From NCBI RefSeq assembly GCF_014205165.1, contig NZ_JACHMZ010000001.1, positions 5,500,501-5,564,500 of the forward strand: a stretch of 64,000 nucleotides of DNA. Direction: 5' to 3'. The DNA comes from Micromonospora carbonacea. Its GTDB lineage: Bacteria; Actinomycetota; Actinomycetes; Mycobacteriales; Micromonosporaceae. The notes under the pieces were generated by a model that was given only the letters and a program-made list of their open reading frames with translations, was not told where the DNA came from and ran no database searches. Shown here piece by piece: positions 56,671 to 64,000 of the stretch. The position numbers were made by a program, and so were the translations under genes. How positions within the stretch are numbered: the stretch's first letter is position 1; every line of letters starts with the position of its first letter.

Positions 56671-58039
56671 CTGGGCCGACCTGCACCTGGCGGACAGCAC
56701 CGTCGACGGGCTGCCGTCCTGGGCGGAGACCGTGGCACACCTGCGCGACAGCGGCGCGCCGACCGCGGTGGCGGCGCTGCGGGCGGCCCGCCGCGCCGGC
56801 CGGCCGATCGTGCAGCCCCGCTGCGGCGTCGGGGCGCACGACGCGATGACGGAGCTGCTGCGCTCGCTCGCGCCCGCCGGACCGGGCATGTTGACCGTGA
56901 CGATCGACTCGTTCACCCGGCTGCGGCAGTTCGACCACGCCGCCCGGGTGCTGCGGGAGAACCCCGCCGACCTCAACGGCTACCCGCTGGTGGCGCACGG
57001 CTGGCAGCGCGGCCGGGAACTGGTCGCCACCGTCGACGTGCCGCTGGAGATCCGGCACGGCTCGCCCGACCCCCGCGACCTGTTCGCGGTGTCGCTCGCC
57101 GCCGGCTTCACCTCCTTCGAGGGCGGCGGGATCGGCTACAACATCCCGTACTGCAAGAACGTCCCGCTGGCCACGTCGCTGGAGTGCTGGCGGCAGGTCG
57201 ACGCGGTCTGCGGCCGGCTCGCCGAGGCGGGCGTGCTCGTCGACCGGGAGCTGTTCGGCACCCTCACCGCCGTGCTGGTGCCGCCGTCGATCAGCCTCGC
57301 CGCCACCCTGCTGGAGGCCCGCGCCGCCGTGGCGCAGGGGGTGCGCTGCCTGTCCATCGCCTACCCGCAGGGCGGGGAGGTGCACCAGGACGTCGCCGCC
57401 CTGCGGTCGATCCGCGAGCTGGCCGCGCGGTACCTGCCGGCCGACGTCGAGGTCTACCCGGTGCTGCACGAGTTCATGGGGGTCTTCCCGCGCGACCGCC
57501 GGGCGGCCGACGCGCTCGTCCTCTACGGCGGCCTGGTCGCCCGGCTCGGCGGGGCCGACAAGGTGATCAACAAGACGAACCAGGAGGCGTACGGGATCCC
57601 GGACGCCGCCGCCAACGCCACCGGCATCCACACCACCCTGCTCGGCGGCTCCGCCCTGCTCGACTTCGTCCGCCTCGACGCCGACCGGGTCGCCGAGGAG
57701 ATGCACTGGCTGCAACGCGAGGTCGCCGAGCTGGTCGACCCGGTGCTCGACGGCGACGACCTGGCCGGCGCGATCGTGGCGGCGTTCGACGCCGGCCGGC
57801 TCGACGTGCCGTTCAGCGCGAGCATCCACGCGCGGTCGGAGGTCGTTCCCGGCCGGGACCCGGACGGGGCGATCCGCTACCGGGAGGCCGGCAACCTGCC
57901 CTTCTCCGCCGAGGTGCGGCGGCGCAACGCCGACCTGCTGCGCCACGGGGCGGGCGACCCCGGCCGGTTCATCGAGACGGTCAGCGCCGACATCGACTAC
58001 TTCCTGCACCACGAGCGGGCGTTCCCGGTGCCGGCCTGA
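56663..58039 (+). CDS. glmE: Glutamate mutase epsilon (E) subunit
   Basis: The 458-residue TIM-barrel subunit shows the glutamate mutase E signatures: [67 protein letters not shown] [25 protein letters not shown]. The length is a little below the clostridial enzyme (about 480). Together with the S subunit it forms the adenosylcobalamin enzyme that isomerises glutamate to 3-methylaspartate. In actinomycetes such pairs serve antibiotic pathways (vicenistatin, friulimicin) rather than glutamate fermentation. GTG 56663 is coupled to the S gene. No mutase-reactivating MutL-like gene is in the window. Confidence 0.93.
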   Translation: MADWADLHLADSTVDGLPSWAETVAHLRDSGAPTAVAALRAARRAGRPIVQPRCGVGAHDAMTELLRSLAPAGPGMLTVTIDSFTRLRQFDHAARVLRENPADLNGYPLVAHGWQRGRELVATVDVPLEIRHGSPDPRDLFAVSLAAGFTSFEGGGIGYNIPYCKNVPLATSLECWRQVDAVCGRLAEAGVLVDRELFGTLTAVLVPPSISLAATLLEARAAVAQGVRCLSIAYPQGGEVHQDVAALRSIRELAARYLPADVEVYPVLHEFMGVFPRDRRAADALVLYGGLVARLGGADKVINKTNQEAYGIPDAAANATGIHTTLLGGSALLDFVRLDADRVAEEMHWLQREVAELVDPVLDGDDLAGAIVAAFDAGRLDVPFSASIHARSEVVPGRDPDGAIRYREAGNLPFSAEVRRRNADLLRHGAGDPGRFIETVSADIDYFLHHERAFPVPA

Positions 58040-58095
58040 GCGCCCGGCCGTCCCCTCCCGCAAGCCCCACCCGAGAGCCCGAAAGGACAGCAGCG

Positions 58096-59463
58096 ATGCA
58101 CTCTGAGAACCAGCGGCCCGACCCGGGGGCGGCGGCAGCCGTCCGGGCGGCCGACCGGGCCCACGTCTTCCACTCCTGGTCGGCGCAGGCGCACATCGAC
58201 CCCCTGCCGATCGCCGGCGGGGAGGGCGTGCACTTCTGGGACTACGACGGCAACCGCTACCTGGACTTCTCGTCGCAGTTCGTCAACCTCAACATCGGCC
58301 ACGCCCACCCTCGGGTGGTCGAGGCGATCCAGCGGCAGGCCGCCCGGCTGTGCACCATCGCCCCGCACTTCGCCAACGACCAGCGCTCCGAGGCGGCCCG
58401 GCTGATCGCCGAGCACGCGCCGGGCGACCTGAACCGGGTGTTCTTCACCAACGGCGGCACGGAGTCCAACGAGCACGCGGTGCGGATGGCCCGGCTGGTG
58501 ACCGGGCGGCCCAAGGTGCTCAGCGCCTACCGGTCGTACCACGGGGCCACGCACACGGCGATGCACCTGACGGGCGACCCGCGCCGGTGGCCCACCGACA
58601 CCGGCACGGCCGGGGTGGTCCGCTTCTTCGGGCCGTACCCGTACCGGTCGGCGTTCCACGCCGAGACCGCCGAGCAGGAGTGCGCGCGGGCGCTGGAGCA
58701 CCTGGAGCAGGTCATCCAGTTCGAGGGGCCGACGACCATCGCCGCCGTGCTGATCGAGACCATCGTCGGCACCAACGGCATCCTGGTGCCCCCGGACGGC
58801 TACCTGCCCGGCGTCCGGGCCATCTGCGACCGGTACGGCATCCTGCTGGTCACCGACGAGGTGATGACCGGCTTCGGCCGGACCGGCGCGTGGTTCGGGG
58901 TGGACAACTGGGGCGTCGTGCCCGACCTGATCACCTTCGCCAAGGGCGTCAACTCCGGCTACGTCCCGCTCGGCGGCGTGCTCATCTCCGACCGGGTCGC
59001 CGCGGAGTTCGCCGACCGCCCCTACCCCGGCGGCCTGACCTACTCCGGTCACCCCCTGGCCTGCGCCGCCGCCGTGGCCACGATCCGGGCCATGGAGGAC
59101 GAGGGGGTCGTCGAGCACGCCGCCTGGCTCGGCGAGCACGTCCTGGGCCCCCGGCTGCGCAAGATGGCCGAGTCGCATCCGAGCGTCGGCGAGGTGCGGG
59201 GGCTCGGCGCGTTCTGGGCGGTGGAGCTGGTCCGCGACCGGCGGACCCGGGAGATGCTGGTGCCGTTCGCGCCCACCCCGGCCCAGGCGGCGCCGATGAA
59301 CGAGCTGGCGGCGGCCTGCCGCCGGCGGGGGCTGTGGCCGTTCACCCACTTCAACCGGGTGCACGTGGTGCCGCCCTGCGTCATCTCCGAACAGGACGCC
59401 CAGCGGGGGCTGGACATCCTCGACGAGGCGCTGGAGGTCGCCGACCGCTACGTCGAGGGCTGA
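58096..59463 (+). CDS. Class III PLP-dependent aminotransferase
   Basis: A 455-residue omega-aminotransferase of fold type I. Motifs: FFTNGGTESNEHAVRMAR, YRSYHGATHTAMHLTG, LIETIVGTNGILVPPDGYLPGVRAICDRYGILLVTDEVMTGFGRTG (given here in part: VTDEVMTGFGRTG) and the PLP lysine in TFAKGVNSGY (near residue 282). Such enzymes act on beta-alanine, 3-aminoisobutyrate, taurine, GABA or similar primary amines. In this operon a beta-amino acid made from 3-methylaspartate is a plausible substrate. ATG 58096 lies 57 bp after glmE with an AAAGGA site. The end overlaps the convergent methyltransferase gene by 16 bp. Confidence 0.9.
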   Translation: MHSENQRPDPGAAAAVRAADRAHVFHSWSAQAHIDPLPIAGGEGVHFWDYDGNRYLDFSSQFVNLNIGHAHPRVVEAIQRQAARLCTIAPHFANDQRSEAARLIAEHAPGDLNRVFFTNGGTESNEHAVRMARLVTGRPKVLSAYRSYHGATHTAMHLTGDPRRWPTDTGTAGVVRFFGPYPYRSAFHAETAEQECARALEHLEQVIQFEGPTTIAAVLIETIVGTNGILVPPDGYLPGVRAICDRYGILLVTDEVMTGFGRTGAWFGVDNWGVVPDLITFAKGVNSGYVPLGGVLISDRVAAEFADRPYPGGLTYSGHPLACAAAVATIRAMEDEGVVEHAAWLGEHVLGPRLRKMAESHPSVGEVRGLGAFWAVELVRDRRTREMLVPFAPTPAQAAPMNELAAACRRRGLWPFTHFNRVHVVPPCVISEQDAQRGLDILDEALEVADRYVEG

Positions 59464-60305
59464 GTCGGCGACCCCGGTCGCGTTCGCTGCCGGAACGGGT
59501 GGTCCTCCGCCGGGGGGCGGAGGCCATCCATCCGGCGGCCGACGGCCACCGTGCAGTACCACTCGTCGGAGGTGGACGTGGTCGCCACCAGCCCGTGCGC
59601 CGACATCGCCGCCGCCGTCCACGCGGCCTGTCCCTCGCCGGTCTCGATGAGCAGCCGCCCGCCGGGGGCGAGCCACCGGGCCGCGCCCTCGGCCACCCGC
59701 CGGTGCACCTCGACGCCGTCGACGCCGCCGTCGAGCGCCACCAGGGGCTCGTGTTCGCGCGCCTCCGGCGGCATCATGGCGATCTCGTCGGTGGGCACGT
59801 ACGGCGCGTTGACGACCAGCACGTCGACGGCCCCCCGCAGCCCGGCCGGCAGGGCGGCGTAGAGGTCGCCCTCGTGGACGTGCCCGCCGATCGGTTCGAG
59901 GTTGCGGCGGGCGCAGCGCACCGACGCGGGCTCGACGTCGCAGGCGTGCAGCCGGACCCCGGGCACCCGGGCCGCGACGGCCGCGCCGATCGCCCCCGTC
60001 CCGCAGCACAGGTCCACCACCACCGCGCCCGGCCGGGCCACGGCGACGGCCTGCTCGACGAGGTAGGTGGTGCGCTGGCGGGGCACGAAGACGCCGGGTT
60101 CGACGACGATCCGCAGCCCGCAGAACTCGGCCCAACCGAGGATGACCTCCAGCGGCTCGCCGAGCAGCCGCCGCCGGGTGAGCTCGTGCAGCTCCTCCGG
60201 CGTCCCCGCGGCCTCGACGAGCAGCCGCGCCTCGTCCTCGGCGAAGACGCAGCCGGCGGCGCGCAACCGCGCGACCGTCGCCCCGTCGGGATCCGTGGTG
60301 GTCAT
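59448..60305 (-). CDS. PrmC/HemK-like putative protein-glutamine N5-methyltransferase
   Basis: A 285-residue SAM-dependent methyltransferase of the HemK group, with FVPRQRTTYLVEQAV, VVDLCCGTGAIGAAVA (SAM loop) and the substrate motif NAPYVPTDEI, where the usual NPPY reads NAPY. This actinobacterial type is annotated as putative N5-glutamine methyltransferase but is distinct from the prmC copy beside prfA, so its substrate is unsure. ATG 60305 is chosen; the terminator at 60349-60379 lies just upstream. It is convergent with the aminotransferase and overlaps its end, so antisense effects are possible. Confidence 0.87.
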   Translation of the reverse strand: MTTTDPDGATVARLRAAGCVFAEDEARLLVEAAGTPEELHELTRRRLLGEPLEVILGWAEFCGLRIVVEPGVFVPRQRTTYLVEQAVAVARPGAVVVDLCCGTGAIGAAVAARVPGVRLHACDVEPASVRCARRNLEPIGGHVHEGDLYAALPAGLRGAVDVLVVNAPYVPTDEIAMMPPEAREHEPLVALDGGVDGVEVHRRVAEGAARWLAPGGRLLIETGEGQAAWTAAAMSAHGLVATTSTSDEWYCTVAVGRRMDGLRPPAEDHPFRQRTRPGSPTQPST

Positions 60306-60348
60306 CGCGGCGCTCCTGTCGTCTGCCCCGAGTCGGACAGGTAAGACG

Positions 60349-60379
60349 AAAACCCCGCCCGGATCCGGGCGGGGTTTTT
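60349..60379 (-). terminator. Rho-independent terminator of tRNA-Ala
   Basis: A near-perfect hairpin ACCCCGCCCGGATCCGGGCGGGGT with runs of A before it and T after it, so it is symmetric and can work in both directions. It lies 38 bp beyond the 3' end of the tRNA on the minus strand and 44 bp before the methyltransferase start. Confidence 0.9.
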
Positions 60380-60416
60380 CACGATTGACCACCGGTTCGC
60401 ACTACGGTGCGTTCGG

Positions 60417-60489
60417 TGGAGCCGAGGGGACTCGAACCCCTGACCCCCACACTGCCAGTGTGGTGCGCTACCAGCTGCGCCACGGCCCC
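60417..60489 (-). tRNA. tRNA-Ala, anticodon GGC
   Basis: The 73-base minus-strand sequence folds into a full cloverleaf. The acceptor stem GGGGCCG pairs with CGGCTCC, the anticodon arm is CCACA-CTGGCAG-TGTGG with anticodon GGC, and the T arm has GGGGTTCGAGTCCCC. The discriminator is A, followed by CCG, so the CCA end is not encoded. It reads GCC, the main alanine codon in this genome. I see no second copy of its 3' end in the window, so there is no sign of use as an integration site here. Confidence 0.97.
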
Positions 60490-60579
60490 TTGCTGTTCGC
60501 CCCCGGTCTCCCGGGCACGGACAGAACTATACACACGCCCGCCCGCATGGTCATCTCGCGGGGGCCCTCCCCCGCCGCC

Positions 60580-61179
60580 TCAGTTGAGCGCCACGTCGGG
60601 CGGGAAGTGGGCGACGGCGGCCATCATCCCGCCCTGCCTGCGCAGCACCATCGGCCACAGGTCGTCGGGGCGGTCGACGAACGCGTCGCCGGGCAGCGCG
60701 TCGAGGACGAACCAGGACCCGTCCTCGATCTCCTGCTCCAGCTGGCCCGCGCCCCAGCCCGAGTAGCCGGCGAAGACCCGGATGCCGCCGATGCTCTCCC
60801 GCATCCGCTCCGGGTCCACGGAGAGGTCGATCGTGCCGACCGCGCCGGAGACCTGGTGGAAGCCCCGCAGCCGCTTCACGGGGTTGCGCATCCGGGCCAG
60901 GCAGATGGCCGAGTCGGGCTGGACGGGGCCGCCCTCGAACAGCACCGCCGGGTCCCGCGCCAGGTCGCTCCAGTCGCCGAGGACGTCGGCGACCGGCACC
61001 TCCGTGGCCCGGTTGAGCACCACACCGAGCGCGCCGCCCGGCTCGTGGGCCACGAGCAGCACCACGGTGCGGTCGAAGTTCGGGTCCTTGAGCGTGGGGG
61101 TCGCGACCAGCAGCCGTCCGGTCATCGAGTCCATCGCCCGCCCGCCGATCGCCTGGTCCTCTCCCTGCATGTCGGACAT
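60580..61179 (-). CDS. YqgE/AlgH family protein
   Basis: The 199-residue protein has the UPF0301 pattern: GRLLVATPTLKDPNFDRTVVLLVAHEPGGALGVVLNRA near the start, VLFEGGPVQPDSAICLAR, then VFAGYSGWGAGQLEQEIEDGSWFVL. The family is conserved and of poorly known biochemical function; AlgH influences alginate regulation in Pseudomonas. The first 16-20 residues precede the conserved part, so an internal start is possible. Neighbours are a tRNA and MTA phosphorylase, with no operon link. Confidence 0.92.
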   Translation of the reverse strand: MSDMQGEDQAIGGRAMDSMTGRLLVATPTLKDPNFDRTVVLLVAHEPGGALGVVLNRATEVPVADVLGDWSDLARDPAVLFEGGPVQPDSAICLARMRNPVKRLRGFHQVSGAVGTIDLSVDPERMRESIGGIRVFAGYSGWGAGQLEQEIEDGSWFVLDALPGDAFVDRPDDLWPMVLRRQGGMMAAVAHFPPDVALN

Positions 61180-61409
61180 CCGTCAGCCGCGCGCCAGGAC
61201 GCGGAAGTGACGCCCCCGGACGGCGTCGCCGCCGGGCCGGGCAGGACCGACGTCGTGGCCGGCATGGGGGGTGGCCTGCCGGACCCGGTCGGCACGGGAC
61301 GCCGGGCTCATCCGTGCTGTCAACGCCATGTCTGGCACCATAGCCTGCGCCCGCGGCGCTGGCTAAGGTCTGACCGGTGGGTGATCGAGTGGGATCGAAG
61401 GGGGCGACG

Positions 61410-62213
61410 ATGGGTCCGACGGCGGACATCGCGGTCATCGGCGGTTCGGGGCTCTACGCCCTGTTGGAGGGCGCGACCGAGCACCGGGTGCAGACCCCGT
61501 ACGGCGAGCCCTCGGACGCGGTCACGATCGCCGAGGTGGGTGGCCGCCGGGTGGCGTTCCTGCCCCGGCACGGGCGCGACCACCGGCATCCGCCGCACCT
61601 GATCCCGTACCGGGCGAACCTGTGGGCGCTGCGCGCGCTCGGGGTGCGGCAGGTCCTCGCCCCGTGCGCGGTCGGCGGGCTCCGCCCCGAGCTGGGGCCG
61701 GGCACGTTCGTGGTGCCGGACCAGTTGATCGACCGCACCAGCGGGCGGGTGCAGACCTACTACGACCGGGGCGCGGTGCACGTGGCCTTCGGCGACCCGT
61801 ACTGCCCGGTGGGCCGCCGGGCCCTGCTGGACGCGGCGGCCGGACGCGGCGTGCCGGCCGTCGACGGCGGGACGATGGTGGTCGTGGAGGGGCCGCGCTT
61901 CTCCACCCGGGCGGAGTCGCGCTGGTTCACGGCGATCGGCGGGGCGGTGGTCAACATGACCGGGCACCCGGAGGCGGTGCTCGCCCGCGAGTTGGCCCTC
62001 TGCTACACCCCGATCGCGCTGGTCACGGACCTCGACGCCGGGGTGGAGGCGGGCGAGTCGGTCACCCAGGAGGAGGTCTTCCGGGTCTTCGCCGAGAACA
62101 CCGACCGGCTGCGCGGGGTGCTGCTGGACGCCGTCGCCGCCCTGCCGGCCGGGCGGGACTGCCCGTGCGGGCACGCGCTGGACGGGATCAAGCTGCCCTT
62201 CGCCCTGCCGTGA
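61410..62213 (+). CDS. mtnP: S-methyl-5'-thioadenosine phosphorylase
   Basis: A 267-residue phosphorylase of the PNP/MTAP family. Motifs: VIGGSGLYAL, FLPRHGRDHRHPPHLIPYRANLWALRALG (in part RHGRDHRHPPH), GTFVVPDQLIDRT, VEGPRFSTRAESRW, VNMTGHPEAVLARE and VTDLDAG. The Asp in TDLD is as in enzymes that take 6-aminopurines. It cleaves methylthioadenosine to adenine and methylthioribose 1-phosphate in methionine salvage. I chose ATG 61410 after GAAGGGGG; an in-frame GTG at 61377 would add eleven residues. The phosphorylase of methylthioinosine is the main alternative. Confidence 0.88.
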   Translation: MGPTADIAVIGGSGLYALLEGATEHRVQTPYGEPSDAVTIAEVGGRRVAFLPRHGRDHRHPPHLIPYRANLWALRALGVRQVLAPCAVGGLRPELGPGTFVVPDQLIDRTSGRVQTYYDRGAVHVAFGDPYCPVGRRALLDAAAGRGVPAVDGGTMVVVEGPRFSTRAESRWFTAIGGAVVNMTGHPEAVLARELALCYTPIALVTDLDAGVEAGESVTQEEVFRVFAENTDRLRGVLLDAVAALPAGRDCPCGHALDGIKLPFALP

Positions 62214-62279
62214 ACCCGGCCGGGCTCACGGGAGGGCGAATCGCCCGGTAGGTGGGGGTTTACCCGATAGATTCGGCGG

Positions 62280-63875
62280 GTGGCAACGGTCCGCGAGACG
62301 ACGTACGAGCTGCTGCGGGCGCTGGGCATGACCACCGTGTTCGGCAACCCCGGCTCGACGGAGGAGCCCTTCCTCCAGGACTTCCCGGCCGACTTCCGCT
62401 ACGTCCACGCCCTGCACGAGGCGTCGGCCGTCGCCATGGCCGACGGGTACGCCCAGGCCACCGGCCGCCCCGCCCACGTCAACCTGCACACCGCCCCGGG
62501 CACCGGCAACGGCATGGGCAACCTCGTCACCGCCTGGCACAACAAGACCCCGCTGATCGTCTCGGCCGGTCAGCAGACCCGGGAGATGCTGCTGCTGGAG
62601 CCCCGGCTGGCCAGCCCCCGGGCGGCCGAGCTGACCCAGCCGTACGTCAAGTGGAGCCACGAGCCGGCCCGCGCGCAGGACATCCCGGCGGCGTTCATGC
62701 GGGCGTACGCCACGGCGGTGCAGCCGCCCGCCGGCCCGGTCTTCCTGTCCCTGCCGCTGGACGACTGGGCCCGGCCGGCGGACGGGCCGCCCGAGGTGCG
62801 CACCGTGGCCACCCGGTACGCCCCCGACCCGGCCCGGCTGCGGGAGTTCGCCGCCCGGGTGGCCGCCAGCCGCCGCCCCGCGCTGGTGCTCGGTGCGGCG
62901 GTCGACCGGGCCGGGGCGTGGCCGGCGGCGGTGGCGCTGGCCGAGCGGCTGGCCGCACCGGTCTGGGCCGCGCCCGCCCCGGAGCGGGCCCCGTTCCCCG
63001 AGGACCACCCGCACTACCGGGGCGTGCTGCCGTACGCGATCGGGCCCCTGGCCGAGGCCCTGGCCGGGCACGACACGGTGCTGGTGGTCGGCGCGCCCGT
63101 GTTCCGCTACTACCCGCACGTGCCGGGCGACTACCTGCCCGCCGGCGCCCGGCTGCTGCACGTCACCGACGATCCCGACGAGACGGCCCGCGCGCCGGTC
63201 GGCGACAGCCTGCTCGCCGACGCGGGCCTGGCCCTGGCCGCCCTGGCCGAGCTGCTCCCGACGGCCAACCGACCGCCCCCGCCGCCCCGGCCGGCGCCGG
63301 GGCCGCCCGATCCGGGCCCACCGGCGAGCCCCGACGCGCTGTTCGCCGCCCTGGCCCGGCACTGGCCGCCCGACGGGGTCCTCGTCCAGGAGTCACCGTC
63401 CAACCTGGCCGCGCTGCGCCGCCGGCTGCCGGTCACCCGCCCCGGGTCGTACTTCACGATGGCCAGCGGCGGCCTCGGGTTCGGGCTGCCGGCGGCGGTC
63501 GGGATCGCCCTGGCGGAGCGGGACACGGGCCGGGGCCGGCCGGTGGTCGCGGTGATCGGCGACGGGTCGTTCCACTACTCGGTGCAGGCGCTGTGGACGG
63601 CCGCTCGGCTGCGCCTGCCGCTGGCCGTCGTGGTCCCGGTCAACCAGCAGTACGCGATCCTCAAGGCGTTCGCCGAGCTGAAGCACACCCCCGGGGTGCC
63701 CGGCCTGGACCTGCCCGGCCTGGACGTCGTCGCGGTCGCCCGGGGGTACGGCTGCGCCGCCACGGTCGTCGCGGAGCCGGACGGGTTGGGCGACGCGTTG
63801 GGCGCGGCCCTGGCGGCGGACCGGCCCACCGTGCTGCCGGCGCCGATCAGCACCGAGGTCCCGAAGCTGCTCTGA
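62280..63875 (+). CDS. mdlC: Thiamine-diphosphate decarboxylase, benzoylformate decarboxylase type
   Basis: The 531-residue protein has the three-domain plan of ThDP enzymes. The N-terminal part carries FGNPGSTEEPFLQDFP and HEASAVAMADGYAQATG with the catalytic Glu; the C-terminal part carries GDGSFHYSVQALWTAARLRLPLAVVVPVNQQY, the GDG-N ThDP/Mg motif. The GNPGSTE start and overall length match benzoylformate decarboxylase (MdlC), which turns phenylglyoxylate into benzaldehyde. Other aromatic or aliphatic 2-keto acids are possible. It starts at GTG 62280, 66 bp after the MTA phosphorylase on the same strand, but the genes have no evident functional link. Confidence 0.85.
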   Translation: MATVRETTYELLRALGMTTVFGNPGSTEEPFLQDFPADFRYVHALHEASAVAMADGYAQATGRPAHVNLHTAPGTGNGMGNLVTAWHNKTPLIVSAGQQTREMLLLEPRLASPRAAELTQPYVKWSHEPARAQDIPAAFMRAYATAVQPPAGPVFLSLPLDDWARPADGPPEVRTVATRYAPDPARLREFAARVAASRRPALVLGAAVDRAGAWPAAVALAERLAAPVWAAPAPERAPFPEDHPHYRGVLPYAIGPLAEALAGHDTVLVVGAPVFRYYPHVPGDYLPAGARLLHVTDDPDETARAPVGDSLLADAGLALAALAELLPTANRPPPPPRPAPGPPDPGPPASPDALFAALARHWPPDGVLVQESPSNLAALRRRLPVTRPGSYFTMASGGLGFGLPAAVGIALAERDTGRGRPVVAVIGDGSFHYSVQALWTAARLRLPLAVVVPVNQQYAILKAFAELKHTPGVPGLDLPGLDVVAVARGYGCAATVVAEPDGLGDALGAALAADRPTVLPAPISTEVPKLL

Positions 63876-63932
63876 GCGCCCTCGGGGCCGCGCTGCGCCC
63901 TCGGGGGCCACCCCGCATCCTCGGGGCCAGGC

Positions 63933-64000
63933 TCAGGGGTGCAGGAGCAGCGGCGCGCCGGTGACCACGTCGAGCACCGGCCGGTTGCCCAGCGGCGCCT
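63933..64000 (-). CDS. C-terminal fragment of a gene entering from the right edge
   Basis: A minus-strand frame open to the window end stops with TGA at 63933-63935. The last residues read APLGNRPVLDVVTGAPLLLHP. Codon bias (GTG, GTC, CTG, CTC) fits a real gene, and the convergent layout with the decarboxylase is reasonable, but 22 codons are too few to name a family. Confidence 0.4.
   Translation of the reverse strand, partial: APLGNRPVLDVVTGAPLLLHP

Noticed and set aside
60417..60489. tRNA-Ala as attachment site of an integrated element
   Set aside because: I found no repeat of the tRNA 3' end and no integrase gene in the window.

Overview
The window is very GC-rich DNA with strong third-position GC, GTG/TTG starts, DUF397/XRE pairs, SARP, BTAD-NB-ARC-TPR and MmyB-type regulators, and intergenic palindromes with a GGCCCC/GGGGCC core. 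It comes from a filamentous actinomycete, most likely a member of the Micromonosporaceae (Micromonospora-like). The genus assignment is inference.

Layout. 0-7.7 kb holds ordinary genes and carbohydrate genes: a partial AAA+ ATPase, a secreted CBM2 protein behind a CebR-type operator, an aldo/keto reductase, a DUF397/XRE pair, a DprA-like plus ComF-like pair, and a membrane-anchored AA10 LPMO. 7.7-34.5 kb is a non-ribosomal peptide cluster on the minus strand, read from an XRE/MmyB regulator through mbtH, two large NRPSs (C-A-T-C-A-T-E and C-A-T-E-C-A-T), an O-carbamoyltransferase, a small T-C-A-T NRPS, a P450, an MFS exporter and a stand-alone condensation-like protein. Adenylation codes read as unknown, Thr (D), Phe (D), Ser, and an aliphatic-like residue. 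No thioesterase is visible. Most junctions are 4-20 bp overlaps, so this looks like one operon making a carbamoylated, oxidised short peptide.

35-48 kb is accessory: a secreted alpha/beta hydrolase fused to a beta-helix, a patatin plus transmembrane-kinase operon, a GntR/XRE regulator island with a tiny membrane zinc-ribbon protein, a membrane Nudix-like protein and a CGNR regulator. 48.3-59.5 kb is a second, plus-strand biosynthetic locus: EamA exporter, SARP regulator, then a group II PLP decarboxylase, a membrane desaturase/hydroxylase, both subunits of B12-dependent glutamate mutase, and a class III aminotransferase. Between the SARP and the enzymes lies a minus-strand gene for a small exported peptide with two ETGWG repeats. 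The intergenic region between that peptide gene and the decarboxylase carries two outward-facing arrays of heptamers at an exact 11-bp period, the hallmark of SARP binding. I regard this locus as the most interesting feature of the window.

59.5-64 kb returns to housekeeping genes: a PrmC-like methyltransferase, tRNA-Ala(GGC) with its terminator, YqgE, an MTA phosphorylase, a benzoylformate decarboxylase-like ThDP enzyme, and the tail of another gene. All functional calls are read by eye from motifs; no database search was possible.
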